DNA of 64,000 bases, from NCBI RefSeq assembly GCF_025961835.1, contig NZ_JAOQOK010000001.1, positions 310,001-374,000 of the forward strand, read 5' to 3'. Position numbers and translations under genes: made by a program. Shown piece by piece: positions 54,234 through 63,391 of the stretch. How positions within the stretch are numbered: position 1 is the first letter of the stretch; the number at the start of each line of letters is the position of its first letter. The notes beneath the pieces are model-generated. The model worked only from the letters and a program-made list of their open reading frames with translations, had not been told where the DNA came from and did no database searches. The stretch is from Sphingobium sp. B2D3C (GTDB taxonomy: Bacteria; Pseudomonadota; Alphaproteobacteria; Sphingomonadales; Sphingomonadaceae).

Positions 54234-55535
54234 TTACCGCCCGACGGCCGTGTAGGAGAAGCCGGCCTCCTCAACGAGATCGCGCGGGTAGAGGTTGCGC
54301 AGATCGATCATCACCGGCGTCTTCAGCAGCGACTTGATGCGCGCCAGATCGAGCGCGCGGAAGGCGTCCCACTCGGTGATGAACACCAGCGCATCGGCGC
54401 CGGCCATCGTATCATAGGCATTGCCGAAATAGGTGACGTCCCGCAGCACCAGCTTGGCCTGCTCCATGCCCTCGGGATCATGGGCGTGGATCTCGGCGCC
54501 CGCGTCCTGCAGCGTCTCGATGATCGCGATGGCGGGCGAATCGCGCATGTCATCCGTATTCTGCTTGAAGGTGAGGCCGAGCACCGCGATGGTCTTGCCA
54601 CGCACTTCCCCGCCCATCGCCTGAATGACCTTGCGCCCCATGGCGCGCTTGCGCGAATCATTCACGGCGACGACCGTTTCGACGATCCGCTGCGGCGCCT
54701 CATAATCCTGCGCGGTCTTCAGCAGAGCGAGGGTGTCCTTGGGGAAGCAGGAGCCGCCAAAGCCGGGGCCGGGGTGCAGGAACTTGGCACCGATGCGATT
54801 ATCCAGGCCAATGCCCCGCGCGACTTCATGCACGTCCGCGCCCACCTTCTCGCACAGATCGGCGATCTCGTTGATGAAGGTGATCTTGGTCGCAAGAAAG
54901 GCGTTGCCGGCATATTTGGTCAGCTCGGCACCGCGCCGGCTCATCTCGATCACCGGCGAGCGGCCGATGACGAGAGGGCGATAAATTTGCCGCATCACGT
55001 CCAGCGCCCGGCGATCATCGCCGCCGATCACGACGCGGTCGGGGCGCTTGAAGTCGTCGATCGCCGCGCCTTCGCGCAGGAACTCGGGATTGGAGATCAC
55101 GGCAAAATCGGCGTCGGGGTTGGTCTCCCGGATGATCCGCTCGACCTCGTCGCCGGTGCCGACAGGCACGGTCGACTTGTCGACCACCACGGTGAAGCGC
55201 TTGAGGAACGGCGCGATTTCCGCGGCCGCGCCGTACACATAGCTCAGGTCCGCATGGCCATCGCCGCGCCGCGAGGGCGTGCCGACCGCGATAAAGATGG
55301 CATCGGGGTCGGCGAGGGCGTCTGCCGCTTGCGTCGTGAAGGACAGCCGGCCGGCCGCGACATTGCTGGCGACGAGATGATCGAGCCCGGGTTCGAAGAT
55401 GGGGATGCGGCCTTCCTGAAGGGCGGTGATCTTCGCCTCGTCCTTATCGAAACAGATGACGTCATGGCCGAAATCCGCGAAGCACGCGCCAGAGACGAGG
55501 CCCACATACCCCGAGCCGATCATTGTAATTCTCAC
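54234..55535 (-). CDS. ugd: UDP-glucose 6-dehydrogenase
   Basis: NAD-dependent oxidation of UDP-glucose to UDP-glucuronate; 433 residues. The NAD motif is MIGSGYVGLVSGACFADFGHDVICFDKD. The catalytic Cys is in GPGFGGSCFPKDT, preceded by FINEIADLCEKVGADVHEVARGIGLDNRIG. The C-terminal UDP-binding domain has LGLTFKQNTDDMRDSPAIAIIETL. UDP-glucuronate is a building block of acidic exopolysaccharides such as sphingans, made by many sphingomonads, which fits the rml and export genes nearby. Confidence 0.96.
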   Translation of the reverse strand: MRITMIGSGYVGLVSGACFADFGHDVICFDKDEAKITALQEGRIPIFEPGLDHLVASNVAAGRLSFTTQAADALADPDAIFIAVGTPSRRGDGHADLSYVYGAAAEIAPFLKRFTVVVDKSTVPVGTGDEVERIIRETNPDADFAVISNPEFLREGAAIDDFKRPDRVVIGGDDRRALDVMRQIYRPLVIGRSPVIEMSRRGAELTKYAGNAFLATKITFINEIADLCEKVGADVHEVARGIGLDNRIGAKFLHPGPGFGGSCFPKDTLALLKTAQDYEAPQRIVETVVAVNDSRKRAMGRKVIQAMGGEVRGKTIAVLGLTFKQNTDDMRDSPAIAIIETLQDAGAEIHAHDPEGMEQAKLVLRDVTYFGNAYDTMAGADALVFITEWDAFRALDLARIKSLLKTPVMIDLRNLYPRDLVEEAGFSYTAVGR

Positions 55536-55606
55536 AGGAACACGCCCTTTTTGCCGTAATCACGGTGGATGCGCCGGCAGCGGGAAGCCGCCAACAGGCG
55601 CAAGGC

Positions 55607-55864
55607 CTATTTAAAACTGGGCTTCAACACCAGCCAAACATAGGCCACCACGCCGACCAGCAGCAAAATCCCGGCAGCATGCATGACCATGCTGTCATGC
55701 TCGATCGCATAATTGCCGGCCTGGTTGGCAATGGCGCAGCCAAGCGCCGGCGGCAGATAGTCGATCATCCGGTCCGGCGGATTTTCCATCGACGAGCGCT
55801 GGAGGAACAGCACGATGATGCCAGCAAATATCGCCAGAGAGAGCCAGTCATAAACTGTTTCCAT
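55607..55864 (-). CDS. Probable XrtV sorting-system accessory protein
   Basis: An 85-residue membrane protein. ATG 55864 has GGGAGAAG upstream; longer in-frame starts do not. It contains METVYDWLSLAIFAGIIVLFLQRSS, a short DYLPPALGCAIANQAGNYAIE segment and a C-terminal helix MVMHAAGILLLVGVVAYVWLV. This matches my memory of the small accessory proteins found with exosortase V (XrtV) in sphingomonads. The exosortase itself is not in the window. Its place among EPS genes and the PEP-CTERM protein at 33.4 kb support a link between protein sorting and polysaccharide secretion. Confidence 0.55.
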   Translation of the reverse strand: METVYDWLSLAIFAGIIVLFLQRSSMENPPDRMIDYLPPALGCAIANQAGNYAIEHDSMVMHAAGILLLVGVVAYVWLVLKPSFK

Positions 55865-56101
55865 GCAGTCTTCTCCCGTCAGGCGGCACAATTTTGATCG
55901 CAGGATCGATCGGTCCGAAACCGCTAATTTTTCTGAAATGAAAACGCAAAGCGATTCACGATCTTTTCGTCCTATGCCTGCATAATCCCGCCATGCCAAA
56001 ATGGTTCAGGCTCGGGACCGGCCGAAAATGGTCGCCTTGCATTGTAGAAGTGATGCGTTACCTCGGAGCGCCCGTCCGGGCACAGGCATGGAGTGTTGCT
56101 A

Positions 56102-56977
56102 TTGCGTAAGGGAATCATTCTGGCAGGCGGATCGGGCACGCGGCTCTATCCGCTGACCAAGGCCGTCTCCAAGCAGCTCATGCCGGTCTATGACAAGCCG
56201 ATGATCTACTATCCGCTCTCGGTGCTGATCATGGCGGGCATTCGGGAGATCATGATCATCACCACGCCGCATGATCAGGCGGCATTCCAGGCCTTGCTGG
56301 GCGACGGGAGCGCGCTGGGTCTCGACCTGCATTATGCCGTGCAGCCGGAGCCCCGAGGTTTGGCGCAGGCTTATCATATCGGTGCGGATTTCATCGGCAC
56401 GGACCCGTCCGCGCTGATCCTCGGCGACAACATCTTCTATGGCCATGGTCTCACCGAACTATTGCAGGCCGCCAATGCGCGCGAGCATGGCGCGACGGTG
56501 TTCGGCTATAATGTCAGCGACCCCACAGCCTATGGCGTCGTCTCGTTCGATGCCGATGGGAAGGCGCAGACGATCGAGGAAAAGCCCGCGCAGCCCAAAT
56601 CCAATTATGCCGTCACCGGTCTTTATTTCTACGACGGGCAGGCGGTGGAGCGTGCGGCCGGGCTGGCGCCTTCCGCGCGGGGAGAACTGGAAATTACCGA
56701 TCTCAATCGCGTCTATCTGGAAGCCGGCGAGCTGAACGTCGAGCTGATGGGGCGCGGCTATGCCTGGCTCGACACCGGTACGCATGGCTCGCTGATCGAC
56801 GCGGCTAATTATGTGCGGATTACCGAGGAGCGTCAGGGCCTTAAAATCTGCTGCCCGGAAGAACTGTGCTGGCGCATGGGCTTTATCGATGATGCGCAAC
56901 TGCTTGAGATCGCCGAGCCGCTGCGCAAGTCCGGCTATGGCGAGTATCTCCTCAAGCTGCTGGACGGCAAAGCCTGA
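56102..56977 (+). CDS. rfbA: Glucose-1-phosphate thymidylyltransferase
   Basis: First step of dTDP-L-rhamnose synthesis; about 291 residues. The motif [38 protein letters not shown] is at the very start, then [12 protein letters not shown] and [20 protein letters not shown]. The start is probably TTG 56102 with GGAG 8 bases upstream, because no ATG is in frame near the conserved N-terminus; GTG 56093 is the alternative. It heads the tightly packed rmlACDB operon, in which neighbouring genes overlap by 1 to 8 bases. Confidence 0.95.
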   Translation: MRKGIILAGGSGTRLYPLTKAVSKQLMPVYDKPMIYYPLSVLIMAGIREIMIITTPHDQAAFQALLGDGSALGLDLHYAVQPEPRGLAQAYHIGADFIGTDPSALILGDNIFYGHGLTELLQAANAREHGATVFGYNVSDPTAYGVVSFDADGKAQTIEEKPAQPKSNYAVTGLYFYDGQAVERAAGLAPSARGELEITDLNRVYLEAGELNVELMGRGYAWLDTGTHGSLIDAANYVRITEERQGLKICCPEELCWRMGFIDDAQLLEIAEPLRKSGYGEYLLKLLDGKA

Positions 56978-57522
56978 TGAACCTCATTGAAACGGCCATT
57001 GATGGCGTCTTCATCATCGAGCCGAAGGTTTTCGGCGACGAGCGCGGCTTCTTTTTGGAAAGCTGGAACGCGCGGGCGTTCGAGGTTGCCGGGCTCGATG
57101 TCGACTTCGTGCAGGACAATCACAGCCGTTCCTCGCGCGGGGTACTGCGCGGGCTGCACTATCAGCAGCCTGGCCCGCAGGGGAAGCTGGTGCGGGTCAC
57201 GGCCGGCGCGGTGTTCGATGTCGCTGTGGATATGCGCCGGTCCTCGCCCACCTTCGGCAAATCGGTGGGCGTCGAATTGAGCGCGGCCAACAAGCGGATG
57301 CTCTGGGTGCCCGAGGGCATGGCGCACGGGTTCCTCTGCTTGGAGGATGGCACGGACTTTCTCTACAAGTGCCGCGGCTTTTACAATCCCAGTCATGAGC
57401 ACAGTCTGCTCTGGAACGACCCGGCGCTCGGCATCGACTGGCCGCTGGGGGACATCGTACCGCAGCTTTCGGCCAAGGACATGGCGGGCAAGCCGTTGGC
57501 GGATGCGGTGACTTTTCCGTGA
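56977..57522 (+). CDS. rfbC: dTDP-4-dehydrorhamnose 3,5-epimerase
   Basis: Cupin-fold epimerase of 181 residues, third enzyme of the pathway. Visible are GVFIIEPKVFGDERGFFLESWN, the active-site His in VLRGLHYQQPGPQGKLVRVTAGAVFDVAVDMR, and WVPEGMAHGFLCLEDGTDFLYKC. The start codon overlaps the rfbA stop (TGATG). It ends by overlapping rfbD by four bases. Confidence 0.96.
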   Translation: MNLIETAIDGVFIIEPKVFGDERGFFLESWNARAFEVAGLDVDFVQDNHSRSSRGVLRGLHYQQPGPQGKLVRVTAGAVFDVAVDMRRSSPTFGKSVGVELSAANKRMLWVPEGMAHGFLCLEDGTDFLYKCRGFYNPSHEHSLLWNDPALGIDWPLGDIVPQLSAKDMAGKPLADAVTFP

Positions 57523-58385
57523 AGGTCATCATCACAGGGGCCGGCGGTCAGCTCGGCCAGGCGCTGCAGCGAGGCGCGCCCGAGGATGCGGACATTGTCG
57601 CGCTGGATCGGGCTGCGCTGGATATCGGGGATCAGGCGGCGGTTTCGGCCTGCGTCGCCGAGGTCCAGCCCGCGCTTATTCTCAACGCGGCCGCTTATAC
57701 CGCCGTGGACAAGGCAGAGAGCGAACGCGATCTTGCCTGGCGCATCAATGCCGACGGGTCGGGGAATCTGGCCCGTGCGGCAGCGTCAAACGGCGCGGCC
57801 CTCGTGCATGTCTCGACCGATTTCGTGTTCGACGGCACGTCTGGCACGCCCTATCGGCCGGACAGCCCCGTTGCACCGCTGGGTGTCTATGGCGCGAGCA
57901 AACGGGCGGGGGAGGAGGCCGTGCTTGCGGCGTCTCCGCAAGCCCTCATCGTGCGGACGGCCTGGGTCTATGGCGACACCGGTCATAATTTCGTGCGGAC
58001 GATGCTGCGCCTGATGGCGGAGCGGGACGAGGTTCGCGTGGTCGCCGACCAGATCGGCACGCCAACTTATGCTGCCGGACTGGCCGTTGCCCTTTGGCGC
58101 CTGCATGCTGCCGGCGCGAGCGGCCTCCATCACTGGACCGACAGCGGGGCGGCGAGCTGGTATGATTTTGCCGTGGCGATTCAGGAGGAGGCCGTCGCGC
58201 TTGGCCTGCTGAGCCGGACGGTGCCGGTCTTGCCGATCAGCACCAGCGACTATCCCACGCCGGCGCGAAGACCCTCTTATTCGGTTCTGGACAAGAGCAG
58301 CACCGTTGCGCACATCGGCGCACCCGCGCCGCACTGGCGCGCCCATCTTCGTGACATGCTCGGAGTGATCAAGGCGAATGGCTAA
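57519..58385 (+). CDS. rfbD: dTDP-4-dehydrorhamnose reductase
   Basis: Short-chain dehydrogenase of 288 residues that finishes dTDP-L-rhamnose with NAD(P)H. The GTG start overlaps the rfbC stop. The nucleotide motif is VIITGAGGQLGQAL, then NAAAYTAVDKAE, the catalytic HVSTDFVFDGTSGTPYRPDSP region, and YGASKRAGEEAV with Tyr and Lys. The last 8 bases overlap rfbB. Confidence 0.95.
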   Translation: MKVIITGAGGQLGQALQRGAPEDADIVALDRAALDIGDQAAVSACVAEVQPALILNAAAYTAVDKAESERDLAWRINADGSGNLARAAASNGAALVHVSTDFVFDGTSGTPYRPDSPVAPLGVYGASKRAGEEAVLAASPQALIVRTAWVYGDTGHNFVRTMLRLMAERDEVRVVADQIGTPTYAAGLAVALWRLHAAGASGLHHWTDSGAASWYDFAVAIQEEAVALGLLSRTVPVLPISTSDYPTPARRPSYSVLDKSSTVAHIGAPAPHWRAHLRDMLGVIKANG

Positions 58386-59448
58386 TCTGCTCGTCACCGG
58401 CGGTGCCGGCTTCATCGGCGCGAACTTCGTGCATTATTGGCGCGCCCATCATGCTGGCGACGTCGTCACGGTTCTGGATGCGCTCACTTATGCAGGCAAT
58501 CCGGCAAATCTCGACGGTCTGAGCGATGTCGAGCTGGTCGTGGGCGATATCTGCGATACGCCGCTCGTCGAGGATCTGCTGGCCCGCAAGCAGATCGACA
58601 CCATCGTCCACTTCGCCGCTGAGAGCCATGTCGATCGCTCGATCACCGGGCCGGACGCCTTCGTGACGACCAATGTCATCGGCACGCACAGCCTGCTCAA
58701 GGCTGCGCGCAAGCTGTGGCTCGATACCGGCACGGGCCGTCCGCACCGCTACCATCATGTCTCGACCGATGAGGTCTATGGCTCGCTCGGGCCAAACGAT
58801 CCGGCGTTCAGCGAAACCACCGCTTATGCGCCCAACTCGCCCTATTCGGCCAGCAAGGCGGGTTCGGATCATCTGGTGCGGGCCTATCACCACACTTATG
58901 GCCTTGAGGTCACGACGAGCAATTGCTCGAATAATTACGGCCCTTATCAGTTTCCCGAGAAACTGATCCCGCTGTTCCTGCTCAACTGCCTCTATGGCCG
59001 AAATCTTCCGATCTACGGCGACGGCATGAATGTGCGCGATTGGCTGCATGTCGAGGACCATTGCCACGGCATCGAGAAGGTTCTTCAGGTCGGGCGACCG
59101 GGCGAGACTTACAATATTGGCGGCGGCCAGGAATTGCCCAATCTCACCGTTATCGAGGAGATTTGCGCGACGGTGGATCGCGCCTTCGCTGCCGATCCGC
59201 AGCTTGCCCAGCGCTTCCCCGATGCGCCCGCCGCGCGAGGACAGGCGTCCGAGACGCTGAAGACCTTCGTCACCGATCGCGCCGGGCACGACCGGCGCTA
59301 TGCGATCGACGAGACCAAGGCGCGCTCGGAACTAGGCTACGCGCCCCGCCGCACCTTCAGCGAAGGCTTCGCGCAGACGCTGGACTGGTATCTGCGCAAT
59401 GAGCAGTGGTGGCGGCCGTTGCTTGAGAAGGCCGCCGCTGGCCAGTGA
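58378..59448 (+). CDS. rfbB: dTDP-glucose 4,6-dehydratase
   Basis: Second step of dTDP-rhamnose synthesis; 356 residues. NAD motif NLLVTGGAGFIGANFVHYW. HVSTDEVYGSLG holds the active-site Thr/Asp/Glu, and YSASKAGSDHLVRAYHHTYGL the Tyr and Lys. SNCSNNYGPYQFPEKLIPL is the substrate segment. It is last in the rmlACDB operon, followed by a 411-base gap full of palindromic repeats. The complete set of four genes means that rhamnose-containing polysaccharide is very likely made. Confidence 0.97.
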   Translation: MANLLVTGGAGFIGANFVHYWRAHHAGDVVTVLDALTYAGNPANLDGLSDVELVVGDICDTPLVEDLLARKQIDTIVHFAAESHVDRSITGPDAFVTTNVIGTHSLLKAARKLWLDTGTGRPHRYHHVSTDEVYGSLGPNDPAFSETTAYAPNSPYSASKAGSDHLVRAYHHTYGLEVTTSNCSNNYGPYQFPEKLIPLFLLNCLYGRNLPIYGDGMNVRDWLHVEDHCHGIEKVLQVGRPGETYNIGGGQELPNLTVIEEICATVDRAFAADPQLAQRFPDAPAARGQASETLKTFVTDRAGHDRRYAIDETKARSELGYAPRRTFSEGFAQTLDWYLRNEQWWRPLLEKAAAGQ

Positions 59449-59456
59449 TGGGGGAG

Positions 59457-59490
59457 GCGGATCTCTGATCCGCGCGACCCTTCGGGTCGC
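59457..59490. repeat. Twin small hairpins after rfbB
   Basis: GCGGATC-TCT-GATCCGC (59457-59473) followed at once by GCGACCC-TTC-GGGTCGC (59474-59490). Two perfect 7-base stems in tandem begin 8 bases after the rfbB stop. Confidence 0.7.
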
Positions 59491-59532
59491 TGACCCCTCT
59501 CCCACAGGCAGCACGCTGCCAAGTCTGCGCAT

Positions 59533-59555
59533 CCCTCTCCCTCAAGGGGAGAGGG
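59533..59555 (+). terminator. Terminator-like hairpin after rfbB
   Basis: CCCTCTCCC (59533-59541), 5-base loop, GGGAGAGGG (59547-59555), then TTTGG. It lies 84 bases after the rfbB stop and is the likely end of the rml transcript. Confidence 0.55.
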
Positions 59556-59632
59556 TTTGGTGTGCAGCGCTATCGGCCTTTGATCGAACTCATGACGTCG
59601 GCCTGACGCCCGACGAGCCGGCCCACCACCCT

Positions 59633-59766
59633 CGTCACCCCGGGCTTGACCCGGGATCCCGCTAGGTTTCTTGCATGGGAGGGAGTTTCAACCAAACCGT
59701 GCATCCGAGCGCCGGAATGTATTTGAGGATTAGGAAGCTGGACCCCGGGTCAAGCCCGGGGCGACG
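59633..59766. repeat. Long inverted repeat with CCCGGGxTTGACCCGGG arms
   Basis: The left arm (59633-59659, CGTCACCCCGGGCTTGACCC...) and right arm (59740-59766) are 27-base inverted copies with two mismatches, around an 80-base centre. This GTCACCCCGGGCTTGACCCGGGATCC-like unit is a common dispersed element in alphaproteobacterial intergenic DNA. No gene is seen in 59449-59859. Confidence 0.8.
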
Positions 59767-59859
59767 GTGGGAATTGGGGCACTCTAACCCATTAATTGAG
59801 GACAGTCCTTGCGGTGCGACCACTCAGGCGGCGCGGGACGCGTGAACTTGCCCCGTCGC

Positions 59860-60663
59860 TCAGTCTTCCTTGCTGAAGTAGTCCGTATATTTGCCGTAAC
59901 CGCCGTAGGAATAGCCATAGGGGTCGGTCACGCCGCCATCGTAGCGGTTGAGGACGGAACCGAGGCATTCGGCGGGGTCGAGCAGGCGGATCGAATCGGT
60001 GACCTGCTTCTGGTTGGTCCGGCCCTGTTCGATCACCATCAGATAGGCATCGACATGGCCAGCGATCACCATGGCGTCGTCATTGGCGAACACGGGCGGC
60101 ATGTCGAAGAGGATGATCGTATCGTCATCCAGCGTGCGCAGGGCTTTGACGAACCGGTCGAAGCGGTCGCCGGCGAGTAGCGGCATGCTGTCGAGATCGT
60201 TCGAATAGCAGGGGTAGAGCGTGAGGTTGGTGCCTTCGACATGGCGGCCGATCTTGCGCAGATCGTCGGTTTCGCCGGCGAGGAAGCGCTCCAGGCCGAC
60301 TTCGCCCACCAAGCCGAAATTCTGCGCGAGCGAGGCCCGGCGAATGTCGAGGTCGAACACGAGGACCTGCTTGCCGGGCAGGCGGCTCAGCGTGGCGGCA
60401 AGATTGGCGGTCAGGAACGACTTGCCGGCACCGGGAGCCGGGGAGGTGACCCCGATGATCCGGTGCCCGCCCGCTGCCATCCGCTTGACCACCTGCGAGC
60501 GCAGCAGGCTGAACGGGCGGGAGGCAAGGTGCCGGTTGCTGAACGCCACGACATGCTGGGCTTCGAGAAGCTTCGGGTCGGGTGTAAACAGCGCCGTCTC
60601 ATTGGGCGCGGGAATGCGGAAAGGCGCGCCCTGCAGGGCCGATGGCGCAAGCTGATCAGACAA
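59860..60663 (-). CDS. EPS tyrosine kinase (BY-kinase, CpsD/Wzc C-terminal type)
   Basis: A 267-residue cytosolic P-loop kinase. Walker A is SPAPGAGKS (74-82), Walker A' VLVFDLDIRR (100-109), and Walker B TIILFDMPPV. The C-terminus carries about seven tyrosines within 30 residues (RYDGGVTDPYGYSYGGYG, then KYTDYF), the autophosphorylation cluster of bacterial tyrosine kinases. It is separate from its membrane activator, encoded just upstream (33 bases), as in Gram-positive CpsC/CpsD and some sphingomonad systems. It would control polysaccharide chain length and export by phosphorylation. Confidence 0.9.
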   Translation of the reverse strand: MSDQLAPSALQGAPFRIPAPNETALFTPDPKLLEAQHVVAFSNRHLASRPFSLLRSQVVKRMAAGGHRIIGVTSPAPGAGKSFLTANLAATLSRLPGKQVLVFDLDIRRASLAQNFGLVGEVGLERFLAGETDDLRKIGRHVEGTNLTLYPCYSNDLDSMPLLAGDRFDRFVKALRTLDDDTIILFDMPPVFANDDAMVIAGHVDAYLMVIEQGRTNQKQVTDSIRLLDPAECLGSVLNRYDGGVTDPYGYSYGGYGKYTDYFSKED

Positions 60664-60695
60664 TGCTCAAACTCCTTGGATACAGTGCGCGCGGA

Positions 60696-62198
60696 TCAGT
60701 CGTCGTCATCATCGTCATCGGGCTTCGTGCGGCCCTTGCGCCCGCCAAAGGGCCACAGGCGCTTCAAACCGCGCTGCTGCTGCTCGGCCCGCGACATGAT
60801 CGTGGGAATGACCACCAGCGGCAACGCACCGGTCGCTTGCAGGACGGCGTCAGCGCCACGGATCGGCCGCGTGAGCATTTCGATCAGGAAGATCAGGCCA
60901 AAGCCGAGACCCAGGCCTGCGAAGGCGCCGAGCAGGATGATCTTCGGGCGATTGGGCGAATAGGGATCGTCCGGCACCACCGGCGGGTCGATCACGGAAA
61001 GACGCTCGCCCTGCTGCTCGTCCTCGGCACGCTTGCCAGCCTTGGCGTTCATCAGCTGGTTGGAGACCTTCTGATATTGCTCGTTGAGACCCGTCATGCG
61101 CTGCTGCAGCTGCGCCAGTTCCTGCTGCACCACCGGCGCGCGGATCTGGGCGCTCAGAATGGAGGCGCTGCGGCCTTCTTCGGCGGCACGCGCCGATTCA
61201 AGGCGGGAAATCTCGCGATTATTGGCGGCGATCTGCGCGGAAATAGCGGAAGTAGGAATGCGCGACTGATTGGATTTCGCTAGCTCCCGCGCCTCTGCGA
61301 GCCGCTGCTTGGCCAGAACCACGTCCGGATGCTGCTCGGTGTAACGCGCCCGGGCGGTGGCCACAGCGGCTTCCGCTTCGGCGATCACCGGATCGCGGTC
61401 AGCCGCGCTCTGCGTGAGTTCACGCTGCGCCTGCAATTGCGCATTGGCGGACTGAAGCGCGGCAATGCGGCTGTCGATGCCGATGGTGCCGCCGCCGGTC
61501 GTCGCCATGGTGCTGCTGGCCAGCGTCAGGCCATTCTTCAGCTGGATGTCGGCGATCTGCTTATCCAGCGCGGCGATCTGCGTCTGCAGATCGGCCTGCT
61601 GGTCGGTGAGGAATTGAATGGTGTTCACCGACTGCGCGGCCGAGGTGCTGGCGTCCAGCTGCAGCACCTGGTCGGTCAGCGCCTGCGCGACGGCCTGCGC
61701 CTTCACCGGGTCGGAATAGTTGAAGCTCATCGAGAAGGCGATGGTGCTGCGGCGCCCGCCATTGGCGGCCTGAATGTCCGCTGTGACAGGCTCGATGGCG
61801 ATTGCTTCGCGCATCGTGGTGATGACTTCGGAGAGCGACTGGGTCCGCAGTTCGGTCTGGTACAGTCCGTTCCTTTGGATGAGTTCCACCAGCTGCGGAC
61901 GGCTGAGGACCTGCTGGCGAATGCGTGCCATGCGCTGGTCGACGACGCTCGTGCCGTCTGCGCTGCGGGGATCGCCTGCCACATCCTCGGGAAGAAGCGA
62001 GGCTTCGACCAGCAGAACCGCCTTGGACTGGTACTGCACCGGCAGAAGGAATGCCGTGGCGATGCCGGCCAGGAGCAGCAGAAGGGCGGGCACGATGACC
62101 AGCCATTTGCGCTGCATGAGGATCGTCGGGATATGCGGCAGGAACGATGCCCCGCCGGACTCCTCAGCCGTGTCGTAATTGGCGTGGACGTTGTTCAT
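60696..62198 (-). CDS. Wzz/GumC-like polysaccharide co-polymerase
   Basis: A 500-residue inner-membrane protein. The N-terminus has a Wzz motif and helix (ILMQRKWLVIVPALLLLLAGIATAFLLPVQYQSKAVLLVE). A long periplasmic coiled coil covers about 165-400 (repeated Q/A/L/R heptads such as ALDKQIADIQLKNG and LQSANAQLQAQRELTQS). A second helix (IILLGAFAGLGLGFGLIFLIEML) follows near 415. The tail of about 70 cytosolic residues has no kinase domain and ends in seven Asp residues. It probably activates the tyrosine kinase encoded next and sets chain length. Its start overlaps the stop of the barrel gene by one base. Confidence 0.9.
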   Translation of the reverse strand: MNNVHANYDTAEESGGASFLPHIPTILMQRKWLVIVPALLLLLAGIATAFLLPVQYQSKAVLLVEASLLPEDVAGDPRSADGTSVVDQRMARIRQQVLSRPQLVELIQRNGLYQTELRTQSLSEVITTMREAIAIEPVTADIQAANGGRRSTIAFSMSFNYSDPVKAQAVAQALTDQVLQLDASTSAAQSVNTIQFLTDQQADLQTQIAALDKQIADIQLKNGLTLASSTMATTGGGTIGIDSRIAALQSANAQLQAQRELTQSAADRDPVIAEAEAAVATARARYTEQHPDVVLAKQRLAEARELAKSNQSRIPTSAISAQIAANNREISRLESARAAEEGRSASILSAQIRAPVVQQELAQLQQRMTGLNEQYQKVSNQLMNAKAGKRAEDEQQGERLSVIDPPVVPDDPYSPNRPKIILLGAFAGLGLGFGLIFLIEMLTRPIRGADAVLQATGALPLVVIPTIMSRAEQQQRGLKRLWPFGGRKGRTKPDDDDDDD

Positions 62199-63391
62199 CA
62201 GTTCTGACCGAGCCTGTACCGCAATCCAACGAGTCCGTGGATGTTTGCGTTGCGTGAGACGAGCGAGCTATATGTGTCACTATAGGTTACCGAAATGACA
62301 GCAGACAGCCGAGGACGCAGCAAACGCTCGTAACCGACGCTCGCCCGCGCATAATCGCTGTCATTGCCGCCGGTTCCCACAAGGCTGCTCGACCGGGAAT
62401 AAGAGGCGCTGGCGTTGAAGCTGCTCAGCTGATCGATCTTGTAATTATAAAGCGCGCCGATGGCGGTAACCCGCGAGGAGCCTGCGATCGACGAGGGGGA
62501 CACCCCGTGCGAGCCTGTGAGGCAGAAATTCGTGCGATCCCCTTCACGGCACAGATCGGCCGAGGCATAGAAGGACGTGTTGTTGATCGACACGGCAGGG
62601 AATTGCGTCTCGCTGAAGGTCAAGCCCGCCGCGAGTTTCAGGCTCAGCCGGGGCGCCAGCCGCGTGTTGAGCTGTGCGGTCGGCGTATATTGGGTGGTCT
62701 TGCCGAAGGCGGGATCGAGATAATCGCTGCGAGCCGCATTGAAGCCCACGCCCACAGAGGTGTTTGCGCCGATTGCGCGCATATAGGTCAGGCCGCCGCC
62801 GTAGGTGTCATATTCCTTGGAAAGGCCCATATTGTCCGGGAACCGCACGCGCGTGCCGTTGGCTGACACGTTGAGCGTGTCGCGGGGCGAGAGGGTGAAG
62901 CCGAGGCCAAGCTGGCCGGAGAACACGTCTGACCGCTGGCGATAGTTCACGCTGCCGCTCGGATCGACGATGATTGGCGAGCCAGGATCGACCGGGCCGC
63001 CCACGATCGGATCGTAGACCGGATACAGGCCGTTGCGCACGTAGCTGGAGTAGGAGAGACCTGCAGTCAGCGAGGTTAGCGGACTGATCTGGCGGCTGAT
63101 GTTGCCGGAAAGACCGTAATCTGTGGTGCCGTCGTAGAGCCGCGAATATTCCGTATGCGTCACCGATCCGCGCAACTGGGTCGTGCCCGTCGGCGAATTG
63201 ATCGTGACGGTGGGGGCGAAGCTGCCGGCCAGCGTGGCAGCGGCGCTATCGCCGCCCACCGTGCCATAGGGATTGCTGGCGACACCGCCGGTGACGCCGA
63301 GATCCGCGCCAATGCGGGTGTCAGCCTGCGCGGCGCTGCCGAGCATGAGGGCGGCAATGGCTGCCGAGCCGATCAGCTTCGTCTTATTCAT
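62198..63391 (-). CDS. Outer-membrane beta-barrel protein of the EPS operon
   Basis: A 397-residue barrel protein with signal peptide MNKTKLIGSAAIAALMLGSAAQA. The body alternates short amphipathic strands (TTQLRGSVTHTEYSRLYDG, SDVFSGQLGLGFTLSPRDTLNVSANGTRV and many more) and ends VGLRYRLGQN. It sits between export protein and co-polymerase genes with one- and four-base overlaps. Comparable barrel proteins occur in sphingan and PEP-CTERM-linked EPS operons, where they may help the polysaccharide cross the outer membrane. No enzymatic motif is seen. Confidence 0.8.
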   Translation of the reverse strand: MNKTKLIGSAAIAALMLGSAAQADTRIGADLGVTGGVASNPYGTVGGDSAAATLAGSFAPTVTINSPTGTTQLRGSVTHTEYSRLYDGTTDYGLSGNISRQISPLTSLTAGLSYSSYVRNGLYPVYDPIVGGPVDPGSPIIVDPSGSVNYRQRSDVFSGQLGLGFTLSPRDTLNVSANGTRVRFPDNMGLSKEYDTYGGGLTYMRAIGANTSVGVGFNAARSDYLDPAFGKTTQYTPTAQLNTRLAPRLSLKLAAGLTFSETQFPAVSINNTSFYASADLCREGDRTNFCLTGSHGVSPSSIAGSSRVTAIGALYNYKIDQLSSFNASASYSRSSSLVGTGGNDSDYARASVGYERLLRPRLSAVISVTYSDTYSSLVSRNANIHGLVGLRYRLGQN

